DNA of 64,000 nucleotides from Maribacter sp. PR1 (GCF_028464145.1 NZ_JAQPCG010000002.1:186001-250000); one strand, 5' to 3'; positions 26,832 through 36,087 are shown, numbered from the stretch's first letter. Notes: generated by a model from the letters alone, not told the origin. Numbers and translations: made by a program.

Positions 26832-27270
26832 GAAAATTGCGTATCAACATTGTGAGGACTTTGTCTCCAATCGTTCGTCACGGTTAAAAAAACAAGTAAA
26901 GGAACTGGAGGAAGCCTTGACCTCAGAGACCAAAAGTAGTGCCGGGGACAAGCACGAAACGGGCAGGGCCATGGTTCAGTTGGAACGGGAAAAACTGGGC
27001 AATCAACTGGCCGAATGTGAAAAAATGCAGGAACTGCTCAATAGGGTACAACCAGATTCCCAGAATAGTACCGGAGGTATGGGCGCCTTGATCGAAACGG
27101 CAAATCAATACTACTATATTGCTATTTCGGCTGGAGAAGTTACATGGGACGGAGTTTCTATTTACTGTATTTCTTCGGCTACACCCATAGGCAAATTGTT
27201 ATTGGGAAAAACTGTTAGGGAGACCTTTTCATTTAACGGGAACACTTTTTCCGTTTTATCGATATCCTAA
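26806..27270 (+). CDS. GreA/GreB-like C-terminal domain protein with coiled coil
   Basis: 154 residues with no signal peptide. Residues about 1-80 are strongly helical and charged ('RLKKQVKELEEALTSETKSS'), consistent with a coiled coil. Residues about 98-154 ('YYYIAISAGEVTWDG...IYCISSATPIGKLLLGKTVRETFSFNGNTFSVLSI') resemble the FKBP-like C-terminal domain of GreA/GreB transcript cleavage factors, including the 'SPLG-ALLGK' segment. The coiled coil is shorter than in GreA and the acidic tip is not evident, so cleavage activity is unproven. It may be an RNA-polymerase secondary-channel binder. It overlaps the lipoprotein gene upstream. Confidence 0.7.
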   Translation: MLKKHLEIKKIAYQHCEDFVSNRSSRLKKQVKELEEALTSETKSSAGDKHETGRAMVQLEREKLGNQLAECEKMQELLNRVQPDSQNSTGGMGALIETANQYYYIAISAGEVTWDGVSIYCISSATPIGKLLLGKTVRETFSFNGNTFSVLSIS

Positions 27271-27329
27271 AAAAATCGTGGATTTTTTGACTATCTTGAC
27301 GCCAAATTAATGATTGTTGCGACTTTCCT

Positions 27330-29051
27330 ATGGATAAAAAGAAAAAGCTACGGAGTTCAGAATGGTTCGGGGATGATGGTAAAATGGGTTTTGTACACCG
27401 TTCTTGGTTGAGAAACCAGGGATATCCCGATGATTATTTTGAAGGTAGGCCCGTCATCGGTATCTGTAATACCTGGTCCGAGCTTACTCCCTGCAATGGT
27501 CATCTTAGGGATTTCGCCGAAGTGGTCAAAAAAGGCATTTTAGAAGCGGGAGGTGTTCCAATGGAGTTTCCCGTCATGTCCTTGGGAGAAACCATTATGA
27601 AACCGACCACTATGTTGTTTCGAAATTTGGCAAGTATGGATACCGAAGAATCCATCAGGGCCAATCCGTTGGACGGGATTGTATTATTAACGGGTTGCGA
27701 CAAAACCACCCCGTCTACGATTATGGGAGCTTGTAGTGTAGACCTTCCTACGCTTGTAGTACCTGGCGGACCCATGTTGAGCGGTCGCTTTAGGGGAGAA
27801 AAGGTAGGTTCCGGATCCATGAACTGGATGATCAAGGAACGGCAGGAAAACCAAGGGTATTCCGCAGCCGATATTCGCGAAGCCGAAGTATGTGTAGCAC
27901 GGAGTATAGGTCACTGTAACACAATGGGAACGGCATCGACAATGGCCACCATGACCGAAGCTTTAGGCTTGACCCTTCCGGGATACTCTTCGATTCCCGC
28001 AGCGGATTCCAGAAAAAAAATGTATGCACAACTCTCAGGACGTAGGATTGTGGAGATGGTGAAAGAAGATTTGACCATGTCCAAAGTATTAACAAGAAAC
28101 GCCTTTGAAAATGCCATTATCGTCAATGCGGCCGTAGGAGGCTCTACGAACCTGATCATTCACCTTACCGCTATAGCGCGTAGAATTGGAATCGATTTGA
28201 AATTGGAGGATTTTGATACCATTGGAAGCAAGATTCCTTTGCTGGTGAATATGAAGCCTTCCGGTAAATACTTGATGGAAGATTTCTATTATGCGGGAGG
28301 TCTTCCCGTGGTGATGAAGGAATTGACACCACTTTTACATAAAGAAACCATAACCGTTAACGGAAACGCCTTGATAGCTAATTATACCGATGCGGTTTGT
28401 TATGATACCGATGTCATTGCGAAGCTTGAAAAACCTTTTCAGGATAAATCCGGCATCGCCGTGCTCAGGGGTAATCTGTGCGAAAATGGGGCGGTAATCA
28501 AACCTTCGGCAGCTTCGCCCAAACTGATGAAGCATCGGGGTAAGGCCGTGGTCTTTGAAACGATGGAAGATTACCACGAACGGATAGATGCCCCCGATCT
28601 AGATATTGACGAAAATAGTGTCATCGTACTTAAAGGGGTAGGTCCCAAAGGTTATCCCGGAATGCCGGAAGTTGGTAATGTGGATTTACCCAAAAAATTG
28701 TTGGCCAAGGGTATTACGGATATGGTCCGTATTTCTGATGGCCGCATGAGTGGTACCGCAGCGGGAACCGTTGTGCTTCACGTTTCACCGGAATCAACAG
28801 TGGGAGGAACGCTTGCCATAGTTGAAAATGGAGATTGGATAGAACTGGACGTAAACGAAAGAACCTTGCATTTGGATATTGATCAGGCCGAGTTGGACAA
28901 ACGAAAGAAAGCATGGATACCACCGAAACCTGTGGCAGATAGGGGTTACGTAAAAATGTATATTGATCATGTGGAACAGGCCGATCAAGGAGCCGATTTG
29001 GACTTTTTGGTCGGAGGCTCGGGGTCCAAGGTAGAACGCGATTTACACTGA
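27330..29051 (+). CDS. IlvD/Edd family dehydratase, probably acting on a sugar acid
   Basis: 573 residues. It dehydrates a 2,3-dihydroxy acid using an Fe-S cluster. The cluster cysteines are Cys55 ('ELTPCNGHL'), Cys123 ('TGCDKTTPS') and Cys196 ('GHCNTMGTAS'), the pattern of [2Fe-2S] members. 'KGVGPKGYPGMPE' and 'ISDGRMSGTAAGTVVLHVSPES' mark the C-terminal domain. The N-terminal 'LRSSEWFGDDGKMGFVHRSWLRNQG' is typical of arabinonate/xylonate-type dehydratases and not of biosynthetic IlvD. A GntP permease starts 1 bp after its stop, which agrees with sugar-acid catabolism. Confidence 0.88.
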   Translation: MDKKKKLRSSEWFGDDGKMGFVHRSWLRNQGYPDDYFEGRPVIGICNTWSELTPCNGHLRDFAEVVKKGILEAGGVPMEFPVMSLGETIMKPTTMLFRNLASMDTEESIRANPLDGIVLLTGCDKTTPSTIMGACSVDLPTLVVPGGPMLSGRFRGEKVGSGSMNWMIKERQENQGYSAADIREAEVCVARSIGHCNTMGTASTMATMTEALGLTLPGYSSIPAADSRKKMYAQLSGRRIVEMVKEDLTMSKVLTRNAFENAIIVNAAVGGSTNLIIHLTAIARRIGIDLKLEDFDTIGSKIPLLVNMKPSGKYLMEDFYYAGGLPVVMKELTPLLHKETITVNGNALIANYTDAVCYDTDVIAKLEKPFQDKSGIAVLRGNLCENGAVIKPSAASPKLMKHRGKAVVFETMEDYHERIDAPDLDIDENSVIVLKGVGPKGYPGMPEVGNVDLPKKLLAKGITDMVRISDGRMSGTAAGTVVLHVSPESTVGGTLAIVENGDWIELDVNERTLHLDIDQAELDKRKKAWIPPKPVADRGYVKMYIDHVEQADQGADLDFLVGGSGSKVERDLH

Positions 29052-29052
29052 T

Positions 29053-30381
29053 ATGGTACTGATTTACTTGCTTCTGGCCATTGTGGCCATCATTTTTCTC
29101 ACCACCCGATTGAAGGTTCATGCCTTTATGGCCCTGTTGATCGTTTCCATTGCTTATGGCCTCTTTTCAGGAATGTCCTATTCCAATATAATAGTTTCCA
29201 TAAATGAAGGTTTTGGAGGGACTTTGGGAAAAATTGGGTTGATTATTGTCCTTGGGGTCATCATTGGGGCGTTTTTGGAGAATACAGGTGGAGCTTTCGC
29301 GATTGCCGAAAAGGTATTAAACTTCATTGGTAAAAAAAGAATTATCACTGCCATGGGGGTTTTGGGATATATCGTTTCCATTCCCGTTTTTGCCGATAGT
29401 GGGTTTTTACTCTTACATCCGTTATCGAAAAGTCTTTCCCAAAAAGCCAAGATTTCTATTGCAGGTCCGGCCATAGCATTGGGACTTGGGCTTATGGCAT
29501 CACATACCATGGTGCCCCCAACACCGGGACCCATTGCTGCTGCAGGTATTTTAGGAGCAGATTTGGGAATGGTCATTGCCTTTGGATTTCCAGTGAGTAT
29601 TATAGCTTTGATCGTGGGGATTTATTTTGCGGCCAAATATGCCTCCAAAACCTATATTGAACCGGAGTTGATTGGTGGTGCGGATTCCGAAAGAATTTAC
29701 AAAGAACGCCCCAGTGCCTTAAAGTCATCCATACCTATCGTCATTCCTATATTACTTATCGTATTAAGGTCTGTTTTGAATCCGGAGCGGACGGGAATCG
29801 ACAATAGTTTCGTGGACTTTTTGGATTTTGTGGGCGAACCCGTTATCGCTTTGTTAATAGGTGTTTTTCTATGTTTGCTTTTACCTAAGAAATTAGATTA
29901 CGAAATGGTCTCCTCCTCGGGTTGGATAGGGAAGGCCATTATGGACGCAGCATCTATAATTCTGATTACCGGTGCCGGTGGTATTTTTGGAAAAATTCTA
30001 CAAAACTCGGGAATTGCAGAAACATTGGGTGATTTATTGAGCAGTTATAACCTAGGGATTTTACTCCCTTTTATTATTGCCGCCGCCATCAAATCCGCAC
30101 AAGGTTCTTCTACCGTTGCGTTGGTAACTGCTGCCTCTATTATTTATCCCATGATGACCTCCTTGGGCTTTGAAACGGAGATTCAAAAAGCCTTGGTCGT
30201 CGTAATCATTGGGGCGGGGTCTGCAGTTGTTTCCCATGCCAATGATAGCTTCTTTTGGGTCGTGACCCAAATGAGTGGAATGAATGTTAAGAACGGATAT
30301 AGATTGTTTAGTCTTGGAAGCGGTATACTTGGTTTCACCGGCGCCCTTTCAGTTTTTATTTTATATACCCTATTCGCTTAA
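29053..30381 (+). CDS. GntP family gluconate-type permease
   Basis: 442 residues with about 12 membrane segments. Family patterns include 'GFGGTLGKIGLIIVLGVIIGAFLENTGGA', 'GYIVSIPVFADSGFLLLHPL' and 'LGLGLMASHTMVPPTPGPIAAAGILGAD'. The C-terminal 'AAIKSAQGSSTVALVTAASI' and 'VSHANDSFFWVVTQMSGM' also match. Members import gluconate or related acids with protons. It is directly downstream of the sugar-acid dehydratase and probably supplies its substrate or precursor. No regulator or downstream aldolase gene lies nearby. Confidence 0.92.
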   Translation: MVLIYLLLAIVAIIFLTTRLKVHAFMALLIVSIAYGLFSGMSYSNIIVSINEGFGGTLGKIGLIIVLGVIIGAFLENTGGAFAIAEKVLNFIGKKRIITAMGVLGYIVSIPVFADSGFLLLHPLSKSLSQKAKISIAGPAIALGLGLMASHTMVPPTPGPIAAAGILGADLGMVIAFGFPVSIIALIVGIYFAAKYASKTYIEPELIGGADSERIYKERPSALKSSIPIVIPILLIVLRSVLNPERTGIDNSFVDFLDFVGEPVIALLIGVFLCLLLPKKLDYEMVSSSGWIGKAIMDAASIILITGAGGIFGKILQNSGIAETLGDLLSSYNLGILLPFIIAAAIKSAQGSSTVALVTAASIIYPMMTSLGFETEIQKALVVVIIGAGSAVVSHANDSFFWVVTQMSGMNVKNGYRLFSLGSGILGFTGALSVFILYTLFA

Positions 30382-30424
30382 AAACCATGGCATTTTCTTA
30401 TTCTGTATGGAAGACAAAGTACTT

Positions 30425-30826
30425 CTAAAACTCAGGTTTGTTACGGTTGGCTTTTTTCTGGGACTTTAATTTTTTAGATTTTAACCTTCTTTCTATGGAA
30501 GATTTCGAAGGTTTGGTGCGCTTTCTTTTTTTTCGAACAACTAAAGCAGATTCCAAAAGATGAAAAAATCTTTTAATGACCAATTCCTTGTTTTTGTGTT
30601 GACTTCTAGATTCGTCGCATTGCAGAAGTAAGTTTCCTTCTTGGGTTAGTTTGGAATGGAGCTTCCTCAAGATTCGGACTTTTTCGGTATTTGAAAGTCC
30701 ATCCGAATGGTTCAAATCGAAAGTCAACGCTACCTTGGACGAAACCTTATTGGCGTGTTGTCCACCGGGGCCACTACTTCTAATAGCCTTGAATTGAAGT
30801 TCCTTTAATACAATTTCCTTGTCCAA
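30425..30826 (-). CDS. arfB: Alternative ribosome-rescue factor ArfB (RF1-like hydrolase)
   Basis: About 133 residues. The GGQ motif in 'RSSGPGGQHANKVSSKV' hydrolyses peptidyl-tRNA on stalled ribosomes, and the C-terminal tail is very basic ('RKKRKRTKPSKSSIERRLKSKK'), as needed to enter the empty mRNA channel. There is no ATG before GGQ. The longest frame starts at TTG 30844, but that codon is inside a -7 element (30842-30849). I therefore place the start at the TTG at 30826, giving 'MDKEIVLKELQFKAIRSSG'. It is convergent with the GntP gene. Confidence 0.88.
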   Translation of the reverse strand: MDKEIVLKELQFKAIRSSGPGGQHANKVSSKVALTFDLNHSDGLSNTEKVRILRKLHSKLTQEGNLLLQCDESRSQHKNKELVIKRFFHLLESALVVRKKRKRTKPSKSSIERRLKSKKLKSQKKANRNKPEF

Positions 30827-30841
30827 ATTATCTTTTGGATA

Positions 30842-30849
30842 CAAAGGTA
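30842..30849 (-). promoter_or_regulatory. -7 promoter element of arfB (TACCTTTG)
   Basis: On the minus strand TACCTTTG matches TAnnTTTG exactly. It lies 15 bases upstream of the proposed TTG start at 30826, so the leader would be very short. No TTG is at the ideal -33 position. Confidence 0.5.
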
Positions 30850-30869
30850 AACAAACCTATAGGGACCTC

Positions 30870-30941
30870 TTACTTTATGAACATAGGTGCAATTAGCAAT
30901 GCAAAAACAATCAATGTCAAAAATAGATGTATTCTTTTCAT
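30870..30941 (-). CDS. Possible 23-residue hydrophobic peptide
   Basis: A small open frame reads MKRIHLFLTLIVFALLIAP and then MFIK before TAA. It has a basic start and one continuous hydrophobic helix, which suits a tiny membrane peptide. It occupies the gap between arfB and the ABC ATPase gene, which is otherwise empty. No strong ribosome binding site was found, and chance cannot be excluded. Confidence 0.3.
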   Translation of the reverse strand: MKRIHLFLTLIVFALLIAPMFIK

Positions 30942-31044
30942 GGTTAAAACGATTTAAATTTATCGGTTAACGCAAGAAAATTGATTTTAGTTTACTGTTT
31001 TTAAATTAATTATCAAATTTGAGAAAATCACCAATGAGGTAATG

Positions 31045-32034
31045 TTAATCGGAAGCAGTTGTTTGTAATCTTTGATTGATGGTTTCAAGGGAAACGTTTA
31101 GGTAGACTTTTTTTTCAGGTTCTAATTTTACAGGTGAATGAAAGAATAATTTTGCTTCGTCCTCAGTTTCTCCCAACACGAGATAGAAAGGGCCCATCGC
31201 ATAACAGGTTTTCACGACGGTAGGAATCCCAGAGGTTTCAGAAATCCTGAATTCATGGGCATAAACAATTATTTTCCGCTTGGTGTTGGCATATGATTTT
31301 AGCACATCAATGGAAATACTATTTGCTTCGCCAAATAGTGATGCTACATAAAGACTTTTTGGATTTTTGTAAAGGTCCATGGGCTTACCTTTGGCCATTA
31401 CCTTTTTATCTTTTAATACAAATACTCTGTCCGTAAAGGGAAGTACATCTTCATAATCATGTGTTGCCACAACACATGTAATTCCGTTTTCTTTTAAATA
31501 CTTAAAAATATTTCTTCTTAAGCTATTCTTTAGAAAGTTGTCAATATGGCTAAAAGGTTCATCCAATAATAGAACTTCAGGTTTTTGTGCCAACACTCTG
31601 GCCAAGGCGACCCTTTGCTGCTGACCGCCACTTAGATTCTTCACTTTCTTGTCGGCGAACTCCGTCATTTCTATCATTTCCAGTAGCTCATGGGTACGCT
31701 CCTCTAATTCTTTTGGGTAAAAGACAGAAAGATATTGGCTAATATTCTCTGATACGGTTATGAAGGGCATCAGGTCAAAATCTTGAGAAAGATATTTCAT
31801 AAAAGAGGCTCCAGGTACAAGGTTGAAAGCTGGTCCAAGGACAGCTTCATCCTCCCAGAAAATTCCACCTTGTTCTAAATCCATCAATCCGTAAATAATC
31901 TTGAGCAAAGTGCTCTTGCCACAACCACTTTCCCCAATGATGGCAACATGCTCCCTCCGCTGAATCCTTAAATTAATATCCTCAAGAATAGCGTCCTTAT
32001 CATAGGTAAAGGAAACATTTTCAATTCGTAGCAT
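31045..32034 (-). CDS. ABC transporter ATP-binding protein, stand-alone
   Basis: About 329 residues from the ATG at 32034; the frame continues to a TTG at 32061, which would fall within the terminator of the next gene. Walker A 'GESGCGKSTLLK', Q-loop 'YLSQDF', signature 'LSGGQQQRVALARVLA', Walker B 'VLLLDEPFSHID' and the H-loop 'VATHDYED' are all intact. A C-terminal beta-rich region of about 90 residues resembles the regulatory (TOBE-like) part of PotA-type importers. No permease or binding protein gene is adjacent, so partner and substrate are unknown. Confidence 0.9.
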   Translation of the reverse strand: MLRIENVSFTYDKDAILEDINLRIQRREHVAIIGESGCGKSTLLKIIYGLMDLEQGGIFWEDEAVLGPAFNLVPGASFMKYLSQDFDLMPFITVSENISQYLSVFYPKELEERTHELLEMIEMTEFADKKVKNLSGGQQQRVALARVLAQKPEVLLLDEPFSHIDNFLKNSLRRNIFKYLKENGITCVVATHDYEDVLPFTDRVFVLKDKKVMAKGKPMDLYKNPKSLYVASLFGEANSISIDVLKSYANTKRKIIVYAHEFRISETSGIPTVVKTCYAMGPFYLVLGETEDEAKLFFHSPVKLEPEKKVYLNVSLETINQRLQTTASD

Positions 32035-32060
32035 ACTTGGTGTTCTTGTCTTAAAATACA

Positions 32061-32092
32061 AAAAATCCGCTCTTAAGAAGAACGGATTTTTT
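32061..32092 (-). terminator. Terminator after prolyl oligopeptidase gene
   Basis: AAAAATCCG (32061-32069) pairs with CGGATTTTT (32083-32091). On the minus strand the stem is followed by a T run (plus-strand A tract). It sits between the oligopeptidase gene and the downstream ABC ATPase gene. Confidence 0.75.
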
Positions 32093-32117
32093 AACCTTTT
32101 ATTGATTTGAGAATCCG

Positions 32118-34274
32118 TTAATCTTTGAATTCCTTGAGTATAGACTGATTTGGCAATTCTTCGTATCCCATATTATATAGCGTAAATCCAAAAATATCCG
32201 CATACTGTTCTATGGTTTTGCTTACCGGCGTACCCGCACCATGACCTGCATTAGTTTCAATTCTAATAAGGGTAGGATGCTCACCTGCTTGTTTTTCCTG
32301 TAGCTCTGCGGCAAACTTAAAGCTATGGGCAGGAACAACACGGTCATCATGATCTCCCGTGGTTACCAAGGTTGCCGGGTAGGACGTACCCTCCTTTACA
32401 TTATGAACGGGAGAATAGCCCTTTAGATAATTGAACATCTCCTCACTTTCCTCTGAGGTCCCATAGTCATAGGCCCATCCGGCACCTGCCGTAAAGGTAT
32501 GATACCTTAGCATGTCCATGACACCCACCGCAGGTAAAGCCACTTGCATTAAATCCGGTCGCTGGGTCATTGTAGCCCCTACCAACAGACCCCCATTAGA
32601 CCCTCCCCGAATTGCCAAGTATTCCTTAGACGTATACTTGTTTTGGATTAAATATTCCGCAGCTGCGATAAAATCATCGAAAACATTTTGCTTTTTGGTC
32701 TTTATACCGGCATTATGCCATTTTTTACCATATTCGCCACCACCCCTAAGATTTGGAACAGCGTAAATACCACCTTGCTCCATCCAAACAGCATTGACAA
32801 TACTAAATGAAGGAGTAAGGCTTACATTAAATCCACCATACCCGTATAAAATAGTCGGGTTTTCACCATTGAGCTCAACACCTTTTTTATGGGTAATGAT
32901 CATCGGGATTTTGGTACCATCCTTGGAAGTGTAAAAAACCTGTTTGGATTCGTATTCATCAGGGTTAAAATCGATATTTGGTTTCCAATATTGAGCATAC
33001 TCACCAGTTTCCACATTGTATTTATAGGATGATCCCGGGGTATTATAATTGGTAAAGGAAAAATAAAACTCCTTTTCTTCTTTTTTGCCGCCAAACCCAC
33101 TGGCACTGCCTAATCCGGGCAGTTGTACCTCACGGACCAAATTACCATCATAGTCATATTGAAAGACTTTGGAAATAGCATCTACCATATACTCAGCAAA
33201 AAAGTAACCTCCGCCGGTATTGGGGCTTAGTACGTTTTCGGTTTCAGGAATAAAATCTTCCCAGTTTTTCGGAGAAGGATTTTTGGCATCTACGGTAACG
33301 ATTTTCTGATTGGGCGCATTTCTATTGGTTACAATGTATAACTTGGAGTCGACGTTTTCAATAATGTAGTTGTCCGAATCTGTATCATCGACTATTGGGA
33401 TCAAGAGTCCATTTGGATCTTTCAAGTCTTGTATAAAAAGTTTGTTTCCAGAAGTGGATACAGATGCAGAAATAACCAAGTACTTTTCATCTTCTGTAAC
33501 ACTTGCACCTATATACCTATGCTTTTCAATGGGTTTCCCCCCATAGATTAATTGGTCCTCAGTTTGAGGTGTTCCCAGTTTGTGATAGAATACTTTGTGT
33601 TGATCGGTCTTTGCCGAAAGTTCACTTCCCTCAGGTTTGTCATAACTGGAATAGTAAAAACCATCATTTCCTTTCCAAGAAATACTACTAAACTTTATAT
33701 CGACCAACGTGTCTTCAACAATTTCACGCGTTTCCGTATCCATTACTATTGCTTTGCGCCAATCACTACCCCCTTCTGATATTAAATAAGCTGCTAGAGA
33801 ACCATCCTTGGTGAACCGTAATCCGGCCAAAGAAGTTGTGCCATCCTCGGAAAACGTATTGGGATCCAAGAATACTTCGGCCTCTTCATCCCCTTGGGTC
33901 CGGTAGACCACATATTGATTTTGTAAGCCATTATTTTTATAGAAATAAGTATAATCACCTTCTTTGAAGGGAGCGCTAATTTTTTCGTAATTCCATAGTT
34001 TTTCCAACCGATTTTTGATATCGTTCCTATAGGGTATGTTTTCCAAATAACCGAACGTGGTTTCATTTTGTTTTTTTACCCATGCCTCGGTTTCCGGGCT
34101 TCGGTCATCTTCCAGCCACCGATAGGGGTCTTTAACTTCGGTTCCAAAATAATTATCTATGGTATCAACTTTGGTTGTCTCCGGATAGTTCACAGTGATA
34201 AGCTCTTTTTTTGTTTCTTTCTTACAGGATGCCAAAAGTATGGCAATGAGCGAAAAGAACAGGAATTTTCTCAT
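32118..34274 (-). CDS. Prolyl oligopeptidase (S9A), exported lipoprotein
   Basis: 718 residues. The lipobox (ILLASC, Cys17) puts it in the periplasm or at the outer membrane. It has the S9A layout: a seven-bladed propeller (about 60-430, starting 'DPYRWLED') and a C-terminal alpha/beta hydrolase. The nucleophile is in '[12 protein letters not shown]', the aspartate in '[12 protein letters not shown]' and the histidine in 'NAGHGAGT'. It cleaves short peptides after proline. It is transcribed alone between two terminators. Confidence 0.95.
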   Translation of the reverse strand: MRKFLFFSLIAILLASCKKETKKELITVNYPETTKVDTIDNYFGTEVKDPYRWLEDDRSPETEAWVKKQNETTFGYLENIPYRNDIKNRLEKLWNYEKISAPFKEGDYTYFYKNNGLQNQYVVYRTQGDEEAEVFLDPNTFSEDGTTSLAGLRFTKDGSLAAYLISEGGSDWRKAIVMDTETREIVEDTLVDIKFSSISWKGNDGFYYSSYDKPEGSELSAKTDQHKVFYHKLGTPQTEDQLIYGGKPIEKHRYIGASVTEDEKYLVISASVSTSGNKLFIQDLKDPNGLLIPIVDDTDSDNYIIENVDSKLYIVTNRNAPNQKIVTVDAKNPSPKNWEDFIPETENVLSPNTGGGYFFAEYMVDAISKVFQYDYDGNLVREVQLPGLGSASGFGGKKEEKEFYFSFTNYNTPGSSYKYNVETGEYAQYWKPNIDFNPDEYESKQVFYTSKDGTKIPMIITHKKGVELNGENPTILYGYGGFNVSLTPSFSIVNAVWMEQGGIYAVPNLRGGGEYGKKWHNAGIKTKKQNVFDDFIAAAEYLIQNKYTSKEYLAIRGGSNGGLLVGATMTQRPDLMQVALPAVGVMDMLRYHTFTAGAGWAYDYGTSEESEEMFNYLKGYSPVHNVKEGTSYPATLVTTGDHDDRVVPAHSFKFAAELQEKQAGEHPTLIRIETNAGHGAGTPVSKTIEQYADIFGFTLYNMGYEELPNQSILKEFKD

Positions 34275-34311
34275 GGTGTTTTTGAATTAGTCAGGTTAAA
34301 AATACCATAAA

Positions 34312-34345
34312 AAAACCTCCAAAACATAGCTGTTTTGAAGGTTTT
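34312..34345 (-). terminator. Terminator after asd
   Basis: AAAACCTCCAAAACA (34312-34326) pairs with TGTTTTGAAGGTTTT (34331-34345) with one mismatch around a 4-base loop. On the minus strand the stem ends in TTTT followed by further T residues. Confidence 0.8.
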
Positions 34346-34366
34346 AACATTATTTGGAGTTTACGA

Positions 34367-35356
34367 TTATACCAGACCTTTCGCTACCAAATATTCAGCG
34401 ATCTGTACGGCATTAGTGGCTGCACCTTTTCTTAGGTTATCTGCAACAATCCACATATTTAAAGTGTTCCGTTGTGTTTCGTCCCTTCTGATTCTACCCA
34501 CAAAAACCTCGTCCTTATCGTGCGCATAAATTGGCATGGGATAGGTATTGGTATCCGGGTTGTCCTGAACGGTAACCCCAGGGGTATCGTTTAAAATTTT
34601 TCGGACTTCCTTCAAATCGAAATCATTATTAAATTCAACATTTACCGATTCGGAATGTCCGCCGGCCGTTGGGATACGTACTGCAGTAGCACTTATCGAA
34701 AACGAACGGTCATCCAATATTTTTTGAGGTTCACGGGCCAATTTCATTTCCTCTTTGGTGTACCCATTTTCCAAGAAAACATCACAATGTGGTAAGGCAT
34801 TTCGTCCTATGGGATATGGATAAGCCATTTCACCAGAAACTCCCGCTATTTCATTTTCCAATTGTTGAACTGCCTTTACTCCAGTCCCAGAAACGGATTG
34901 GTAGGTTGAAATAATCACCCTTTTCATTTGATATTTTTTGTGAAGCGGGGCAAGAGCCATAACCAATTGAATGGTAGAGCAGTTTGGATTTGCAATTATT
35001 TTGTCGTCTACAGTAAGGGTATCGGCATTGATTTCCGGTACGACCAGCTTTTTATCAGGGTCCATACGCCAGGCCGAAGAATTGTCCACTACAGTGGTAC
35101 CTGCCGCTGCAAATTTTGGAGCCCATTCCAAGGAGGTATCTCCACCTGCTGAAAATATGGCGATGTCCGGTTTAGCCGCTACGGCATCTGCAAGACCTAT
35201 AATAGCGTATTCATTGTCCTTATAGGAAAGCTTCTTCCCTATAGATCGCTCCGAAGCCACCAATAAGAGTTCGCTTATGGGGAAATTGCGTTCTGCCAAG
35301 ACTTTCAACATCACCTCACCTACCATCCCCGTGGCTCCAACTACAGCTACTTTCAT
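34367..35356 (-). CDS. asd: Aspartate-semialdehyde dehydrogenase
   Basis: About 329 residues from the ATG at 35356; a GTG nine codons upstream is in frame but coincides with the promoter. It makes L-aspartate 4-semialdehyde for lysine, diaminopimelate, threonine and methionine. Motifs are the N-terminal 'KVAVVGATGMVGEVMLKVL', the catalytic cysteine in 'ANPNCSTIQLVMAL' and the histidine in 'PTAGGHSESVNVEF'. It is monocistronic, with a consensus promoter and its own terminator. Confidence 0.97.
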   Translation of the reverse strand: MKVAVVGATGMVGEVMLKVLAERNFPISELLLVASERSIGKKLSYKDNEYAIIGLADAVAAKPDIAIFSAGGDTSLEWAPKFAAAGTTVVDNSSAWRMDPDKKLVVPEINADTLTVDDKIIANPNCSTIQLVMALAPLHKKYQMKRVIISTYQSVSGTGVKAVQQLENEIAGVSGEMAYPYPIGRNALPHCDVFLENGYTKEEMKLAREPQKILDDRSFSISATAVRIPTAGGHSESVNVEFNNDFDLKEVRKILNDTPGVTVQDNPDTNTYPMPIYAHDKDEVFVGRIRRDETQRNTLNMWIVADNLRKGAATNAVQIAEYLVAKGLV

Positions 35357-35382
35357 ATGTATATCATGTTTTGATAAGGGCA

Positions 35383-35412
35383 CAAAAATAGGTAATACTA
35401 AGAGGTGGGCAA
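35383..35412 (-). promoter_or_regulatory. Promoter of asd
   Basis: On the minus strand a -33 TTG (35410-35412) and a -7 TATTTTTG (35383-35390) are separated by exactly 19 bases, matching the Bacteroidota consensus. The asd ATG lies 27 bases downstream of the -7 box. Confidence 0.8.
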
Positions 35413-35591
35413 GAGAAAAAAGATTAAATAATTAAAATATAACAAAAAGTTTTAAATTTAACAATTGGATATTCCAAATTGTTTGTTGCTATTGACCCTT
35501 AACGATAGCTGCATTACTATGCTATTATATTTGAAATGCCGTATAGGTAAATGATTGCATGCAAATTCATCCCAAATAGTAATTATCTTAT

Positions 35592-35636
35592 AAAAAAAGA
35601 CCGCCAATCTGTTAGCGAAACAAGATTAGCGGTTTT
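35592..35636 (-). terminator. Terminator after mscL
   Basis: CCGCCAATCT (35601-35610) pairs with AGATTAGCGG (35623-35632) with one mismatch. On the minus strand the stem is followed by a run of T residues (plus-strand A tract from 35592). It lies 43 bases beyond the mscL stop. Confidence 0.75.
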
Positions 35637-35679
35637 AAAATTAGACTGCAGTGCAGCGGTTCACCCTTTCAGAGGATGT

Positions 35680-36087
35680 TTATTTTTTCAAGGCATCCCT
35701 AATTTCCATAAGAAGTTCCTCCGTAGTTGGTCCTTTTGGTTTTTCTGGAGCAGGTTCCTCCTTCTTTTTAGTTTTGTTATAGGCCTTAACGATTATGAAT
35801 AGTACAAAACCAACGGTAATCAAATTGATTATGGCGTTGACCCATTTTCCGTACATAATTGCATTCTCAGGTTTGATAACTTCTCCATCGGTACCAACAA
35901 CAGCTTCGTCCAATACAATTTTCATATCGGCGAAATCCAATCCTCCTGCAAAGTGACCTACAATGGGCATCATAATATCCGATACAAATCCATTGACTAC
36001 AAGCCCAACGGCTCCAGCCAGAATTACCGCAACTGCCAAGTCGATGACATTTCCGGTCATAATAAAGTTCTTAAATTCCTTAAGCAT
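35680..36087 (-). CDS. mscL: Large-conductance mechanosensitive channel
   Basis: 135 residues. It opens under membrane tension to release solutes during osmotic downshock. 'MLKEFKNFIMTGNVIDLAVAVILAGAVGLVVNGFVSDIMMP' is the conserved N-terminal helix and first membrane segment. A periplasmic loop follows (about 50-85), then the second membrane segment 'WVNAIINLITVGFVLFIIVKAYNK' and a charged C-terminal bundle helix. It is monocistronic. Confidence 0.96.
   Translation of the reverse strand: MLKEFKNFIMTGNVIDLAVAVILAGAVGLVVNGFVSDIMMPIVGHFAGGLDFADMKIVLDEAVVGTDGEVIKPENAIMYGKWVNAIINLITVGFVLFIIVKAYNKTKKKEEPAPEKPKGPTTEELLMEIRDALKK

Noticed and set aside
32035-32061. Extended start of the ABC ATPase at TTG 32061
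   Set aside because: It would lie at the edge of the terminator hairpin for the upstream gene; ATG 32034 directly precedes the family start.
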